A stretch of 64,000 nt of DNA from Streptosporangiaceae bacterium NEAU-GS5 (GTDB lineage: Bacteria; Actinomycetota; Actinomycetes; Streptosporangiales; Streptosporangiaceae). Every line of letters begins with the position of its first letter. Position 1 is the stretch's first letter. Below, one piece after another: positions 7,790 to 17,579 of this stretch. A program made the position numbers and the translations under genes. Where the stretch lies: NCBI GenBank assembly GCA_017592665.1, contig JAGFNW010000001.1:124001-188000 (forward strand), read 5' to 3'. Under the pieces are notes generated by a model. It was not told the DNA's origin, ran no database searches, and saw only the letters and a list, made by a program, of their open reading frames with translations.

Positions 7790-8383
7790 TCAGATCCAGC
7801 CCATGTCCTGCGCGGCGCGGATCGCGGTGATCCGGTTGGCCGCGCCCAGCTTGCTGATCGCGCTCGACAGGTAGTTGCGCACGGTGCCCTCGGTCAGGTG
7901 CAACGTGGCGGCGATCTCCGTGACCCGGGCCCCGCGGGCGGCGAGTGAAAGGGCGTCGCGCTCGCGGTCGGTCAGCGGGCTCTCCCCCGTCGTCATGGCC
8001 GAGGCGGCGAGCTCGGGGTCGAGATAGCGGCCGCCCTCGTGAACGCGCCGGATGGCCGCGGCCAGCTCACCGGCCGGCACGTCCTTGGGGATGAAGCCGC
8101 GCACCCCGGCCGCGAGGGCGCGGCGCAGATAGCCGGGGCGTCCGAAACTGGTCAAGATGACCATGGCCTGGCCGGGGAGGCGCTCGGCCGCGGTCAGGCC
8201 GTCCATCCCCGGCATCTCGATGTCGAGCACCACCACGTCGGGAGCGTGCTCGGCCACCCCGGCCAGCGCCTCGGCACCCCCGCTGACCTGGGCGACGACC
8301 TCGATATCCGGTTCCATGGCGAGCAGGGTGGCGATCGCCTGGCGGACCAGGCGCTCGTTGTCGGCCAGCAGCACCCGGATCAT
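7790..8383 (-). CDS. NarL/LuxR-family response regulator (DesR-like)
   Basis: A 197-residue regulator with receiver (D8-N9, phospho-acceptor D54 in VVLDIEMPGMDG, Thr in ILTSFG, Lys in IPKDV) and a LuxR-type DNA-binding domain (LTDRERDALSLAARG to KLGAANRITAIRAAQ). It is the last gene of a minus-strand operon ordered ATPase, permease, kinase, regulator, and its ATG overlaps the kinase stop. It resembles DesR-type regulators that pair with short membrane-sensing kinases. It probably regulates the exporter encoded upstream. Confidence 0.93.
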   Translation of the reverse strand: MIRVLLADNERLVRQAIATLLAMEPDIEVVAQVSGGAEALAGVAEHAPDVVVLDIEMPGMDGLTAAERLPGQAMVILTSFGRPGYLRRALAAGVRGFIPKDVPAGELAAAIRRVHEGGRYLDPELAASAMTTGESPLTDRERDALSLAARGARVTEIAATLHLTEGTVRNYLSSAISKLGAANRITAIRAAQDMGWI

Positions 8384-9555
8384 GCCGCGCCGACCTCCGC
8401 GAGCAGCACGAACTCCCCCGAGCCGGTAGGCCGCGCGATCAGCGTGCCACCGACGGCCTTGAGGCGTTCGCCCATGCCGGTCAACCCGGTGCCCTTGCTG
8501 TCGTGGGCCGGGTCGGACGGCACACCGTCGTTGCGCACCTCCAGGCAGGCGGCCGCGTCGGTGAACCGCACGGTGATGTCGCAGCGGGAGGCCGTGCTGT
8601 GGCGCAGCACGTTGGTGACGGCCTCACGGACCACCCAGGCGAAGACCGGCGCCACGGTCTCGGGCACCTGGCGATAGGGCAGGTGGAGCCGGCAGTCCAC
8701 GCCGGCCGCCTCCAGCACGCCGCGCACGCTGCCGAGCTCGGCCGACAGGTCGAGCTCGCGATAGCCACGCACGGCCTCACGCAGCTCGCGAAGGGCCGTC
8801 CTGGCCAGTGTGCGGACCTCGCCCATCTCCTCCCCGGCCGCCGCGGCGTCGGCGCGGGCCAGCCGCCCGGCCAGCTCGCTCTTCACGGCGATCGCCGACA
8901 GCTGGTGCCCGACCAGATCGTGCAGGTCGCGGGCGAAGCGCAGCCGCTCCTCGGCCACCGCCAGCCGCGCCTGCGCGTCGCGCCCCGCGTACGCCTCCTC
9001 CGCCAAGCCGTAGATCCACACCCAGAGCCGGTTGGAGCAGGGGAAGATCGCGCACATGATCGCCGTGTAGACGACGACGCCGGTGATGAGCCCCGCCAGC
9101 GTCGCCGGGTCGCTGGTCAGCTCCCGGTCGCTCGTCAGGATGGTGGACCACGCGGAAAGCGGCGCCAGCACCACGAACACGCCCAGGGACAGCAACACCG
9201 TGGCCCGCCGGCTGAGCGTGATGGGGGCCACGGACAGCCAGATCAACGTTATGAAATGCCACCCCGGGCTGAGCAGGCCGCCGACCACCCCGGTGGCCAG
9301 GGCCACCAGACCGGAGACGACCACGTCCTTCAGCGGATAGCGCCCGTCGAGCACACTGTCGATGACGCGAATGTAGAGCCAGGTGAAAACAGCAAGCCCG
9401 AGCACGGCGGGGATCAGCACCCAGGTGAAGGTCCCGCTGCCGATGGTGGTCAGCGCCACCACCAACCAGCCCGCGGCGATGGTGACGATCAGCACCAGGC
9501 GGACCAACCGCCGGGCCCGCCTGAGCTTGTCGTCCGCCGCCTTCACAGCCGCCAT
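8380..9555 (-). CDS. Sensor histidine kinase, DesK-like
   Basis: The 391-residue kinase has five or so hydrophobic segments in residues 15-175, then the HisKA_3 box RFARDLHDLVGHQLSAIAVK with the acceptor His near 212, and a HATPase_c domain (NVLRHS, RNDG, GTGLTGMGERLKAVGG). The lack of an extracellular domain and the DLHDLVGHQL box are typical for DesK-like kinases that sense membrane state. It starts two bases after the permease stop codon and overlaps the regulator by ATGA, so the four genes are surely one transcription unit. Confidence 0.92.
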   Translation of the reverse strand: MAAVKAADDKLRRARRLVRLVLIVTIAAGWLVVALTTIGSGTFTWVLIPAVLGLAVFTWLYIRVIDSVLDGRYPLKDVVVSGLVALATGVVGGLLSPGWHFITLIWLSVAPITLSRRATVLLSLGVFVVLAPLSAWSTILTSDRELTSDPATLAGLITGVVVYTAIMCAIFPCSNRLWVWIYGLAEEAYAGRDAQARLAVAEERLRFARDLHDLVGHQLSAIAVKSELAGRLARADAAAAGEEMGEVRTLARTALRELREAVRGYRELDLSAELGSVRGVLEAAGVDCRLHLPYRQVPETVAPVFAWVVREAVTNVLRHSTASRCDITVRFTDAAACLEVRNDGVPSDPAHDSKGTGLTGMGERLKAVGGTLIARPTGSGEFVLLAEVGAA

Positions 9556-9556
9556 T

Positions 9557-10645
9557 TTACGAACTCTTGAGCACGTCGCCGATACGCACCCGGGCGCCTG
9601 TGCGCAGAACGGCGCGCTCGTAGATCCGTGCCCCGAGCAGGACGATGCCCGCCACCGCGGCCAGCAGCAGCACTCCCGACACCGCCACCTCCCACAGGGC
9701 CACGTCGGCCGCGGCCGTGCGAACCGGCATGACGATGGCCGAGAAGGGCGGCAGGAGCGAGACCACGCGGGCCACCGTGCTGCCCGGGTCGCCGAGCGCG
9801 TAGAAGGCCACGCCGTACGCGACGACGATGAGCGTGGTCATCGGGGCGAGCGCGTTGCCCACCTCCTCCTGACGGGACACCAGCGAGCCGAGCGCGGCCG
9901 CGAGCGCCGCGAAGAACGTGTAGCCCAGGATGAACCACACCACGACCCCCGCGACGATCCCGGCAAGGCCGGGCGGCAGGTCGGCGGCGAGCCCGGACGC
10001 CGTGGCGGCGACCAGCCCGGCCGCGATGACGCCGGCCAGGTTGATCAGCCCGACCGCGCCCAGCCCGAGTATCTTGCCGCCGAGCAGCTGCCACGGGCGC
10101 ACCGTCGTGAACAGGATCTCCACGATCCGGCTGCCCTTCTCCTCGACCACCCCCATCGCGACCATCATGGGCGTGCTGATGATCAGCATGAACAGGACCA
10201 GGACCACGATGAACGCCAGCCCCCTGCGGGTGTGCTCGGCGTCGGCGCCCGGACCGACCGAGACCACGTTGAGCGGTGTGATCGTGAGCCCGGCCGCCTT
10301 GATCTGCGCCTGCGCGTTCGCGGACTGGAGCAGAGCGTCGAGCTTCGGGTCGAGCTCGCCGTTGGACAGGACCTTCTTACCGGCGATGACAGCGTCGACG
10401 TCGCCGTCCTTGAGCGCCTTGGTCGCCGACGCCTCGTCCCGGTAGGTCGTCCATTTGGCGTCCTGAATCTGCAGGGCCGAGGTTCCGACCGTGCCGAGGG
10501 CGTAGGAGTCGGGGCCGCCGAAGAGCTTGGGCGCGAACGTCGCGCCGCCGACCAGCAGCACCATCACGGCCAGGCCGATCGCGAACGCCCGGGTCCGCAC
10601 CTGCGCGACGATCTCCCGCCGCGCCACCAGCAGCAACGCGTTCAT
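9557..10645 (-). CDS. ABC-2 type exporter, permease protein (NatB-like)
   Basis: The 362-residue permease has one N-terminal membrane segment (MNALLLVARREIVAQVRTRA then a hydrophobic run), a soluble outer domain of about 130 residues, and five more membrane segments. The sequence VVEEKGSRIVEILFTTVRPWQ between segments two and three is the characteristic cytoplasmic motif of NatB/YhaP-type sodium or drug efflux permeases. The ATG at 10645 overlaps the ATPase stop (ATGA); longer in-frame readings would run back into the ATPase gene. The exported substrate is unknown. Confidence 0.92.
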   Translation of the reverse strand: MNALLLVARREIVAQVRTRAFAIGLAVMVLLVGGATFAPKLFGGPDSYALGTVGTSALQIQDAKWTTYRDEASATKALKDGDVDAVIAGKKVLSNGELDPKLDALLQSANAQAQIKAAGLTITPLNVVSVGPGADAEHTRRGLAFIVVLVLFMLIISTPMMVAMGVVEEKGSRIVEILFTTVRPWQLLGGKILGLGAVGLINLAGVIAAGLVAATASGLAADLPPGLAGIVAGVVVWFILGYTFFAALAAALGSLVSRQEEVGNALAPMTTLIVVAYGVAFYALGDPGSTVARVVSLLPPFSAIVMPVRTAAADVALWEVAVSGVLLLAAVAGIVLLGARIYERAVLRTGARVRIGDVLKSS

Positions 10646-11352
10646 TTCGCGGCCTCCCCCATCGCGGCCTGCCGGAATATTTCCGTGAGCGTACGGCCGC
10701 CGGCCCGAAGCTCGTCGACCGTGCCGCCGGCCACGATGCGGCCGTTCGCGATGATCCCGACCGAGTCGCACAGGCGCTCCACCAGCTCCAGCTGGTGACT
10801 GGAGAAGATCACTGGCACCCCGCCCCTGGCCCGCTCGCGCAGCACCTCGCCGAGCGCGTCCACCGCCAGCGGGTCGAGCCCCGAGAACGGCTCGTCCAGC
10901 ACCAGCACGGCCGGGTCGTGCACGAGCGCCACCGCCAGCTGGACGCGCTGCTGGTTGCCCAGCGACAGCGCCTGCACGGTCTCGTTGGCACGCTCGGCCA
11001 GCCCCAGCCGCTCGACCAGCGCCCCCGTGGCCCTGGCCGCCGCCTGGGGCGTCAGCCCGTGTAGCCGCCCGAAGTACGTGATCTGCTCGGCCACCCGCAT
11101 CTTCTGGTAGAGCCCCCGCTCTTCCGGCAGGTAGCCGAACGTGCGCCGGGCGGCGAAGTCCAGCGGCTCGCCCTGCCAGCGCACCTCGCCGCCGTCCGGC
11201 GTGAGGACCCCCATCACGATGCGCATCGTGGTCGTCTTGCCGGCGCCGTTCGCGCCGACGAACCCGAACACCTCGCCCGGCCGCACGGCCAGGCTCACCC
11301 CGTCAAGAACGGGCCTCCCGAAGCTCTTGCGTAGCTCCACCGTCTCCAACAT
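10642..11352 (-). CDS. ABC-2 type exporter, ATP-binding protein (NatA-like)
   Basis: The 236-residue ATPase starts at the ATG at 11352 (MLETVELRKSFG) and carries Walker A GANGAGKTT, Q-loop GYLPEERGLYQ, the variant signature LSLGNQQRVQLA, Walker B VLVLDEPFSGLDP and the switch His in FSSHQLELVE. The LSLGNQQ signature and short length fit the NatA/YhaQ class. It heads the second exporter operon in the window and is divergent from pduO with an 79-base gap that must hold both promoters. Confidence 0.93.
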   Translation of the reverse strand: MLETVELRKSFGRPVLDGVSLAVRPGEVFGFVGANGAGKTTTMRIVMGVLTPDGGEVRWQGEPLDFAARRTFGYLPEERGLYQKMRVAEQITYFGRLHGLTPQAAARATGALVERLGLAERANETVQALSLGNQQRVQLAVALVHDPAVLVLDEPFSGLDPLAVDALGEVLRERARGGVPVIFSSHQLELVERLCDSVGIIANGRIVAGGTVDELRAGGRTLTEIFRQAAMGEAAK

Positions 11353-11419
11353 GCCGCCAAGCGTCCCAAGCGGCAGGTGACAGCAGTAGACGCCGATATC
11401 AGCGACCTCGGGTGACATT

Positions 11420-11425
11420 TAGCAT
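11420..11425 (+). promoter_or_regulatory. -10 element TAGCAT for leaderless pduO
   Basis: TAGCAT ends six bases before the ATG at 11432, with no ribosome-binding site, so pduO is probably translated from a leaderless mRNA. No B12-riboswitch could fit in this short gap. Confidence 0.45.
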
Positions 11426-11431
11426 GTCGCC

Positions 11432-12013
11432 ATGACGCGAGAGAACCCGGTAGTGCTGAGCAAGATCTATACGAAGACCGGCGACGACGGGACGACCGCG
11501 CTCGGCGACATGAGCCGCACCCGCAAGACCGACCCCAGGATCGCCGCCTACGCGGACGTGGAGGAGGCCAACGCCCACCTCGGGGTGGCGCTCGCCCTCG
11601 GCGACCTGCCGGAGGACATGGCCGCCGTCCTGACCCGCATCCAGAACGAGCTCTTCGACGTCGGAGCCGACCTGTGCACGCCGGTGGCCCCCGACCCCGA
11701 GTTTCCGCCGCTCCGCGTGACCGAGGACTACGTCACCTGGCTCGAGGAGCAGTGCGACCACTTCAACGAGGGCCTTCAGCCGCTGCGCAGCTTCGTCCTG
11801 CCCGGCGGCGCCCCCGGGACGGCCCTGCTCCACGTGGCCCGCACGACGGCCCGCCGCGCCGAGCGCAGCGCCTGGTCGGCCATGGAGGCCCACCACGACG
11901 TGAACCCGCTCACCGCCAAATACCTGAACCGCCTCAGCGACCTGCTCTTCATCCTCTGCCGCGCCGCAGCGGCCGGCGCCGAGGTCCTCTGGAAACCCGG
12001 CGGCTCACGCTGA
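11432..12013 (+). CDS. pduO: Cob(I)alamin adenosyltransferase, PduO type
   Basis: The enzyme transfers the adenosyl group of ATP to cob(I)alamin to make coenzyme B12. The 193-residue protein has the family blocks in order: KIYTKTGDDGTTALGD near the N terminus (ATP-binding loop), an EANAHLG helix, and the C-terminal RTTARRAER...NPLTAKYLNRLSDLLFILCR, with the conserved Arg and Asn residues of the active site. In Mycobacterium tuberculosis the corresponding gene also lies next to the atp operon and its DUF2550 neighbour; here a toxin-antitoxin pair separates them. It is a single gene, convergent with that pair. Confidence 0.93.
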   Translation: MTRENPVVLSKIYTKTGDDGTTALGDMSRTRKTDPRIAAYADVEEANAHLGVALALGDLPEDMAAVLTRIQNELFDVGADLCTPVAPDPEFPPLRVTEDYVTWLEEQCDHFNEGLQPLRSFVLPGGAPGTALLHVARTTARRAERSAWSAMEAHHDVNPLTAKYLNRLSDLLFILCRAAAAGAEVLWKPGGSR

Positions 12014-12021
12014 CGACGCCC

Positions 12022-12429
12022 TTAGGCCGCCGGGCCGAAATCCGTTATGCCGACGCCGGTGTGCTTGCGCACGGCGTCGGCCAAGCGCTTGTCCGTCGTC
12101 ACCATGGGAACGTCGAGTGTTTCTGCCAGCACGACGTAGGACGCGTCGTAAGCGGAGAAATTGCTGCGGAGCGTCCAGATCCGGCAGGACATGTCAGATG
12201 TGACGGCGTGGCGAGAGATCCGGAGCTCGCGATAGACGTCCAAGGCCTCCTGAGCCACATCGGCGCCGATGTCGCAACGAAAGACCATCTTGCGAAGCAC
12301 GTTGTGCACTTCGTAATCGAGGAGAAAGGGCGCGCTCATCCAGTCGACGGCGCTGAGCTCATCGATGATCTCATCGGCGTCCTCCCCGACCAGCGCCTGC
12401 ACCACGGCACCGGCGTCCACGACCAACAC
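12022..12429 (-). CDS. vapC: PIN-domain ribonuclease toxin, VapC type
   Basis: The 135-residue protein is a PIN-domain RNase. It begins with a GTG two bases after the antitoxin stop, giving VLVVDAGAVVQAL with the first catalytic Asp at residue 5; the other acidic residues expected in the fold are seen in DYEVHNVLRK, FSAYDASYVVLAE and MVTTDKRLADAV. VapC toxins cut tRNA or rRNA when not held by their antitoxin. The position directly after a ribbon-helix-helix antitoxin and the tight spacing support a VapBC pair. The RNA target cannot be read from the sequence. Confidence 0.9.
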   Translation of the reverse strand: MLVVDAGAVVQALVGEDADEIIDELSAVDWMSAPFLLDYEVHNVLRKMVFRCDIGADVAQEALDVYRELRISRHAVTSDMSCRIWTLRSNFSAYDASYVVLAETLDVPMVTTDKRLADAVRKHTGVGITDFGPAA

Positions 12430-12431
12430 TC

Positions 12432-12668
12432 CTAGCGCTCCCGGTCCTCGCGGATCAGCCTGTCGATGGCCTCCTTCGAAGCCAGTTTCTTGCCGCGGAT
12501 CCTCTCGCGGTGGGCCCTGAGCGCATCGCGCGTCAGCGGCTTGCCTTCGATCTGGGCGATCCGGCGCAGCAAATACTGTGAAATCGTCAGCCCTTCCGCA
12601 TGTGCCCGTTCGGCGATCGCCGAGTGCAGCTCCTCGGGAACGTTTCTGATCTGAAGCGTCTGCGCCAT
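12432..12668 (-). CDS. vapB: Ribbon-helix-helix antitoxin, VapB/FitA type
   Basis: A 78-residue antitoxin with an N-terminal ribbon-helix-helix (LQIRNVPEELHSAIAERAHAEG then ISQYLLRRIAQIE) and a charged, probably flexible C-terminal half that would wrap the toxin (about residues 45-78, rich in Arg, Glu, Lys). It binds DNA as a dimer and usually represses its own operon. The -10-like TAGTGT ends six bases before the ATG, so the mRNA may be leaderless. The pair sits between pduO and the DUF2550/atp genes, which are neighbours in related genomes, so it is an insertion in a conserved block. Confidence 0.9.
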   Translation of the reverse strand: MAQTLQIRNVPEELHSAIAERAHAEGLTISQYLLRRIAQIEGKPLTRDALRAHRERIRGKKLASKEAIDRLIREDRER

Positions 12669-12674
12669 AGGACA

Positions 12675-12697
12675 ACACTAGCATGCACAACGCATGC
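12675..12697 (-). promoter_or_regulatory. vapBC promoter with two GCATGC palindromes
   Basis: Upstream of vapB lie TAGTGT (12675-12680, minus strand) as a -10 and two GCATGC palindromes (12681-12686 and 12692-12697) whose starts are 11 bases apart, one helical turn. This is the geometry expected for cooperative binding of ribbon-helix-helix dimers, so it is the likely autoregulatory operator. Confidence 0.5.
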
Positions 12698-12709
12698 ACT
12701 CATGGCCGT

Positions 12710-13096
12710 TCAGGCGGCGTCGAGGTGGGCGCTGGGGGGCGCGGATTCGAGCCAGGCGAGAAAGCCGGTGAGGGCGTCCTCGCTCATGGCGAGCGAGACG
12801 CCGCCGCAGTCGACGGCCCAGTAGCCGACCGGGCCCTCGCTGTCGGCCAGCGGGCGGCGGGCGGAAACCACGAGGCCGCGCCTCGCGATCGCGTGACGCG
12901 GCCTCAGCCGGAGCCCCAGGAAGGGGATCCAGTGCAGCTCTCCCCCGGTGTATCGGGCTACCCCCGTCTTCCAGGCCTGGCCGCCGGAGCTCACCCAGCA
13001 CAGGACCGTGCCCCGGCTGCGGGCCAGGGCGAAGCCACGGAGGCTCACGAGGGCCACGACCAAGGCGACGACCGCGAATATCTCCAGCGCCGCCAT
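12710..13096 (-). CDS. DUF2550 membrane protein next to the ATP synthase operon
   Basis: This 128-residue protein has one N-terminal membrane helix (about 3-20) and a cytoplasmic domain with WKTGVARYTGGELHWIPF and a PVGYWAVDCGG block, matching the DUF2550 family. In mycobacteria and many other actinobacteria the same family follows atpC, as here (26-base gap), suggesting a link with ATP synthase or simply an old operon. No biochemical role is known. Confidence 0.85.
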   Translation of the reverse strand: MAALEIFAVVALVVALVSLRGFALARSRGTVLCWVSSGGQAWKTGVARYTGGELHWIPFLGLRLRPRHAIARRGLVVSARRPLADSEGPVGYWAVDCGGVSLAMSEDALTGFLAWLESAPPSAHLDAA

Positions 13097-13122
13097 GACC
13101 GCGTCCCCCTTCGATCCTGCTG

Positions 13123-13536
13123 TCAGATGTCCTCACCGGCCGCGCGCAGCCGCGCACGGGCGCGCTTGGCCTCGAGCCGGGCCTCTTCCTCGGCCTCGGC
13201 GTCGTTGTTGCCGGCGTCGATGGAGGCCTGAGCCCGTTGCAACGCGTCCCTCGCGGCCGCGACGTCGACCTCGTCGCCCAGCTCGGCGGCCTCAGCGAGG
13301 ATCGAAACATCGTTGTCGGCGACCGACAGGAACCCGCCGTGGACGGCGGCCACGAGATCGCCTTCGGCGCCCCGCTTGACGCGCAGCACCCCGCCTTCGA
13401 CCAGCACGCCGAGAACAGGTGCGTGATTAGGCATGATACCGATCTCGCCGTCCACGGTCTTGGCTATCACCATGTCGGCCTCGCCGGACCAGATCTCGCG
13501 TTCCGGTGAGACGACGCCTACGCGCAGCTTGGCCAT
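13123..13536 (-). CDS. atpC: ATP synthase F1 epsilon subunit
   Basis: The 137-residue epsilon subunit has the N-terminal beta-sandwich (MAKLRVGVVSPEREIWSGEA, GEIGIMPNHAPVLGVL) and a C-terminal helical hairpin rich in Ala, Glu and Arg. It connects the central stalk to the c-ring and inhibits ATP hydrolysis. It is the last subunit gene of the minus-strand operon atpIBEFHAGDC and starts one base after the atpD stop codon. Confidence 0.95.
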   Translation of the reverse strand: MAKLRVGVVSPEREIWSGEADMVIAKTVDGEIGIMPNHAPVLGVLVEGGVLRVKRGAEGDLVAAVHGGFLSVADNDVSILAEAAELGDEVDVAAARDALQRAQASIDAGNNDAEAEEEARLEAKRARARLRAAGEDI

Positions 13537-13537
13537 G

Positions 13538-14995
<1,458 letters not shown>

Positions 14996-15898
14996 TTACT
15001 CTTTCCCCGCTGCGGCGTCGGCCAGGGCATTCGCGCCTCCGACGATCTCGCTGATTTCCTGGGTGATCTCGGCCTGACGTGCCTGGTTCATCTGCTGCGT
15101 GAACGTGCGGATCAGCTCGTTGGCGTTGTCCGTGGCCGACTTCATGGCCCGGCGCCGGGAGGCGTGCTCGGACGCGGCCGACTGCAGCAGCGCGTTGAAG
15201 ATGCGCGACTCGATGTAGCGCGGCAGCAGCGCGTCCAGCACGTCGCCGGCGGTGGGCTCGAACTCGTAGTACGGCATGGGGCCCTCGGTGGGCTCGATCT
15301 CGGTCTCCTCGACCTCGAGCGGCAGGACCCGGGTGACCTGGACGCTCTGGGTGAGCATCGAGACGAACCGCGTGTAAACGATGTGGATCTCGTCGATCCC
15401 CGCCTCGTCCTTGAACGACTCGATCAGCGCCTCGGCGATCCGCTTGGCGTCGCCGTACGAGGGATTGTCGGAGAAGCCCGACCACTCGGCGACCATCTCG
15501 CGGCCCCGGAAGGAGTGCCACGTGATGCCCTTGCGGCCCGCCACGAACGGCTTGGCCTCGATGCCGCGCTCGGCCAGGTGGTTCTTCAGCGCCTCGGCCT
15601 CACGCAGCACGTTGGCGTTGAACCCGCCGGCGAACCCGCGGTCGCTGGTCACGATCAGCACGCCGGCGGTGGCCGGGTTCTCCTTGGCGACCGTCAGGGG
15701 ATGATCCACGTTCGAGGTGTTCGACAGGACCGCCGACACCGCGTGCGTGATCTCCTTCTCGTACGGCTCGGCGGCCTGCATCCGCTGCTGCGCCTTGACG
15801 ATGCGCGACGAGGCGATCAGCTCCTGCGCTCGCGTGATCTTCGCGGTCGACTTGACCGACCTGATCCGGCGGCGCAGCAATCTCAGCTGGGCACCCAT
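14996..15898 (-). CDS. atpG: ATP synthase F1 gamma subunit
   Basis: The 300-residue gamma subunit is the rotor axle. It starts with MGAQLRLLRRRIRSVKSTAKITRAQ and ends with the conserved RQAEITQEISEIVGGANAL helix that inserts in the alpha3-beta3 ring. A middle loop (about residues 205-235, EVEETEIEPTEGPMPYYEF) is longer and more acidic than in enterobacteria, as is usual for actinobacteria, where it may limit ATP hydrolysis. Gaps to atpA and atpD are 3 and 6 bases. Confidence 0.97.
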   Translation of the reverse strand: MGAQLRLLRRRIRSVKSTAKITRAQELIASSRIVKAQQRMQAAEPYEKEITHAVSAVLSNTSNVDHPLTVAKENPATAGVLIVTSDRGFAGGFNANVLREAEALKNHLAERGIEAKPFVAGRKGITWHSFRGREMVAEWSGFSDNPSYGDAKRIAEALIESFKDEAGIDEIHIVYTRFVSMLTQSVQVTRVLPLEVEETEIEPTEGPMPYYEFEPTAGDVLDALLPRYIESRIFNALLQSAASEHASRRRAMKSATDNANELIRTFTQQMNQARQAEITQEISEIVGGANALADAAAGKE

Positions 15899-15901
15899 GG
15901 G

Positions 15902-17554
15902 CTACTGCTTCTCGACCGGCTTGCGGACGTGCTTGACGATCTTCTCCTGGCCGACGTCGCCGGCCTCCAGGGCTTCGACCGGCTCGTCTTTGACGAGCAC
16001 GTCGCCCGAGGAGGTGACGAAGCCCTTCTTGAAGTCGCCGATCGCGTCCTTGAGGACGGTGACCGTGTCGTCGCTCAGGTCCTTCGACTCGCGGATGCCG
16101 TCGAAGACGCCCTTGTGCTGGCTCGACAGGTAGTCGAGGAACTCCCCCTCGAAGCGGCGGATGTCCTCGACCGGCACGTCGTCCAGCTCGCCGGTGGTGC
16201 CGGCCCACACGGACACGACCTGCTTCTCGACCGGGAACGGGGTGTACTGCGCCTGCTTGAGCAGCTCGACCAGGCGCTGGCCGCGCTCCAGCTGGGCGCG
16301 CGAGGCGGCGTCGAGGTCGGAGGCGAACGAGGCGAACGCCTCCAGGTCGCGATACTGCGACAGGGACAGCCGCAGCGTGCCCGCGACCTTCTTCATCGCC
16401 TTGATCTGGGCCGAGCCGCCGACTCGCGAAACCGAGATGCCCACGTTGATCGCCGGGCGGACGCCGGCGTTGAACAGGTCGGTCTCGAGGAAGCACTGGC
16501 CGTCGGTGATGGAGATGACGTTGGTCGGGATGAACGCCGACACGTCGTTGCCCTTGGTCTCGATGATCGGAAGGCCGGTCAGCGAGCCGCCGCCCATGTC
16601 CTCCGACAGCTTGGCGCAGCGCTCGAGCAGCCGCGAGTGCAGGTAGAACACGTCGCCGGGGAACGCCTCACGGCCCGGCGGGCGGCGCAGCAGCAGCGAG
16701 ACGGCGCGGTAGGCGTCGGCCTGCTTGGTCAGGTCGTCGAACACGATCAGAACGTGCTTGCCCTGGTACATCCAGTGCTGGGCGATGGCCGAGCCGGTGT
16801 AAGGGGAGATGTACTTGTAACCGGCGGGGTCGGACGCGGGAGCCGCCACGATCGTGGTGTACTCCATCGCGCCGGCCTCCTCGAGCCGACCTCTCACCTG
16901 GGCGATCGTGGAGCCCTTCTGGCCGACCGCGACGTAGACGCAGCGGACCTGCCGCTGCGGGTCGCCGGAGAGCCAGTTCTCCTTCTGGTTGAGGATGGTG
17001 TCGACCGCGATCGCGGTCTTGCCCGTGCCACGGTCACCGATGATCAGCTGGCGCTGGCCGCGGCCGATCGGCGTCATGGCGTCGACCGCCTTGAGGCCGG
17101 TCTGCAGCGGCTCCTTCACCGGCTGCCGCTGGACCACCGACGGCGCCTGCAGCTCGAGCGCGCGGCGGGTCTCCGCCTCGATCGCGCCCTTGCCGTCCAT
17201 CGGGTTGCCGAGCGGGTCGACCACGCGGCCGAGGAAGCCGTCGCCGACCGGCACCGACAGGACCTCGCCGGTCCGCCGTACGGTCTGGCCTTCCTCGATC
17301 GAGCTGAAGTCGCCCAGGATGACCACGCCGATTTCGCGGACATCGAGGTTCAACGCCAGGCCACGCGTGCCGTCCTCGAACTCCAGCAGCTCGTTCGCCA
17401 TCGTCGAGGGCAGGCCGGAGACGTGGGCGATTCCGTCGCCAGCGTCGACGACGGTCCCGATCTCCTCACGCGCGGCGCCTTCCGGCTCGTACGCCTGGAC
17501 GAAGCGCTCAAGCGCGTTCCGGATCTCGTCCGGCCGGATCGTAAGTTCCGCCAT
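15902..17554 (-). CDS. atpA: ATP synthase F1 alpha subunit
   Basis: The 550-residue non-catalytic nucleotide-binding subunit has Walker [10 protein letters not shown] (about residue 170), the arginine-finger region ([15 protein letters not shown]) and the [22 protein letters not shown] block. The ATG at 17554 ([11 protein letters not shown]) follows GGGAGACAGAGAAGAGAG-type purine-rich sequence and is the family start; an in-frame start at 17611 would run into the delta gene. A C-terminal acidic/basic tail of about 40 residues after the usual end is typical of actinobacterial alpha subunits. Confidence 0.98.
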   Translation of the reverse strand: MAELTIRPDEIRNALERFVQAYEPEGAAREEIGTVVDAGDGIAHVSGLPSTMANELLEFEDGTRGLALNLDVREIGVVILGDFSSIEEGQTVRRTGEVLSVPVGDGFLGRVVDPLGNPMDGKGAIEAETRRALELQAPSVVQRQPVKEPLQTGLKAVDAMTPIGRGQRQLIIGDRGTGKTAIAVDTILNQKENWLSGDPQRQVRCVYVAVGQKGSTIAQVRGRLEEAGAMEYTTIVAAPASDPAGYKYISPYTGSAIAQHWMYQGKHVLIVFDDLTKQADAYRAVSLLLRRPPGREAFPGDVFYLHSRLLERCAKLSEDMGGGSLTGLPIIETKGNDVSAFIPTNVISITDGQCFLETDLFNAGVRPAINVGISVSRVGGSAQIKAMKKVAGTLRLSLSQYRDLEAFASFASDLDAASRAQLERGQRLVELLKQAQYTPFPVEKQVVSVWAGTTGELDDVPVEDIRRFEGEFLDYLSSQHKGVFDGIRESKDLSDDTVTVLKDAIGDFKKGFVTSSGDVLVKDEPVEALEAGDVGQEKIVKHVRKPVEKQ

Positions 17555-17579
17555 CTCTCTTCTCTGTCTCCCTCTGCGC

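Noticed and set aside
11353-11431. A cobalamin riboswitch before pduO
   Set aside because: The 79-base gap is too short and no B12-box sequence is visible; the gene looks leaderless.
12740-12760. GGATTCGAGCC resembling a tRNA T-arm
   Set aside because: No cloverleaf partner segments occur around it and it lies inside the DUF2550 gene.
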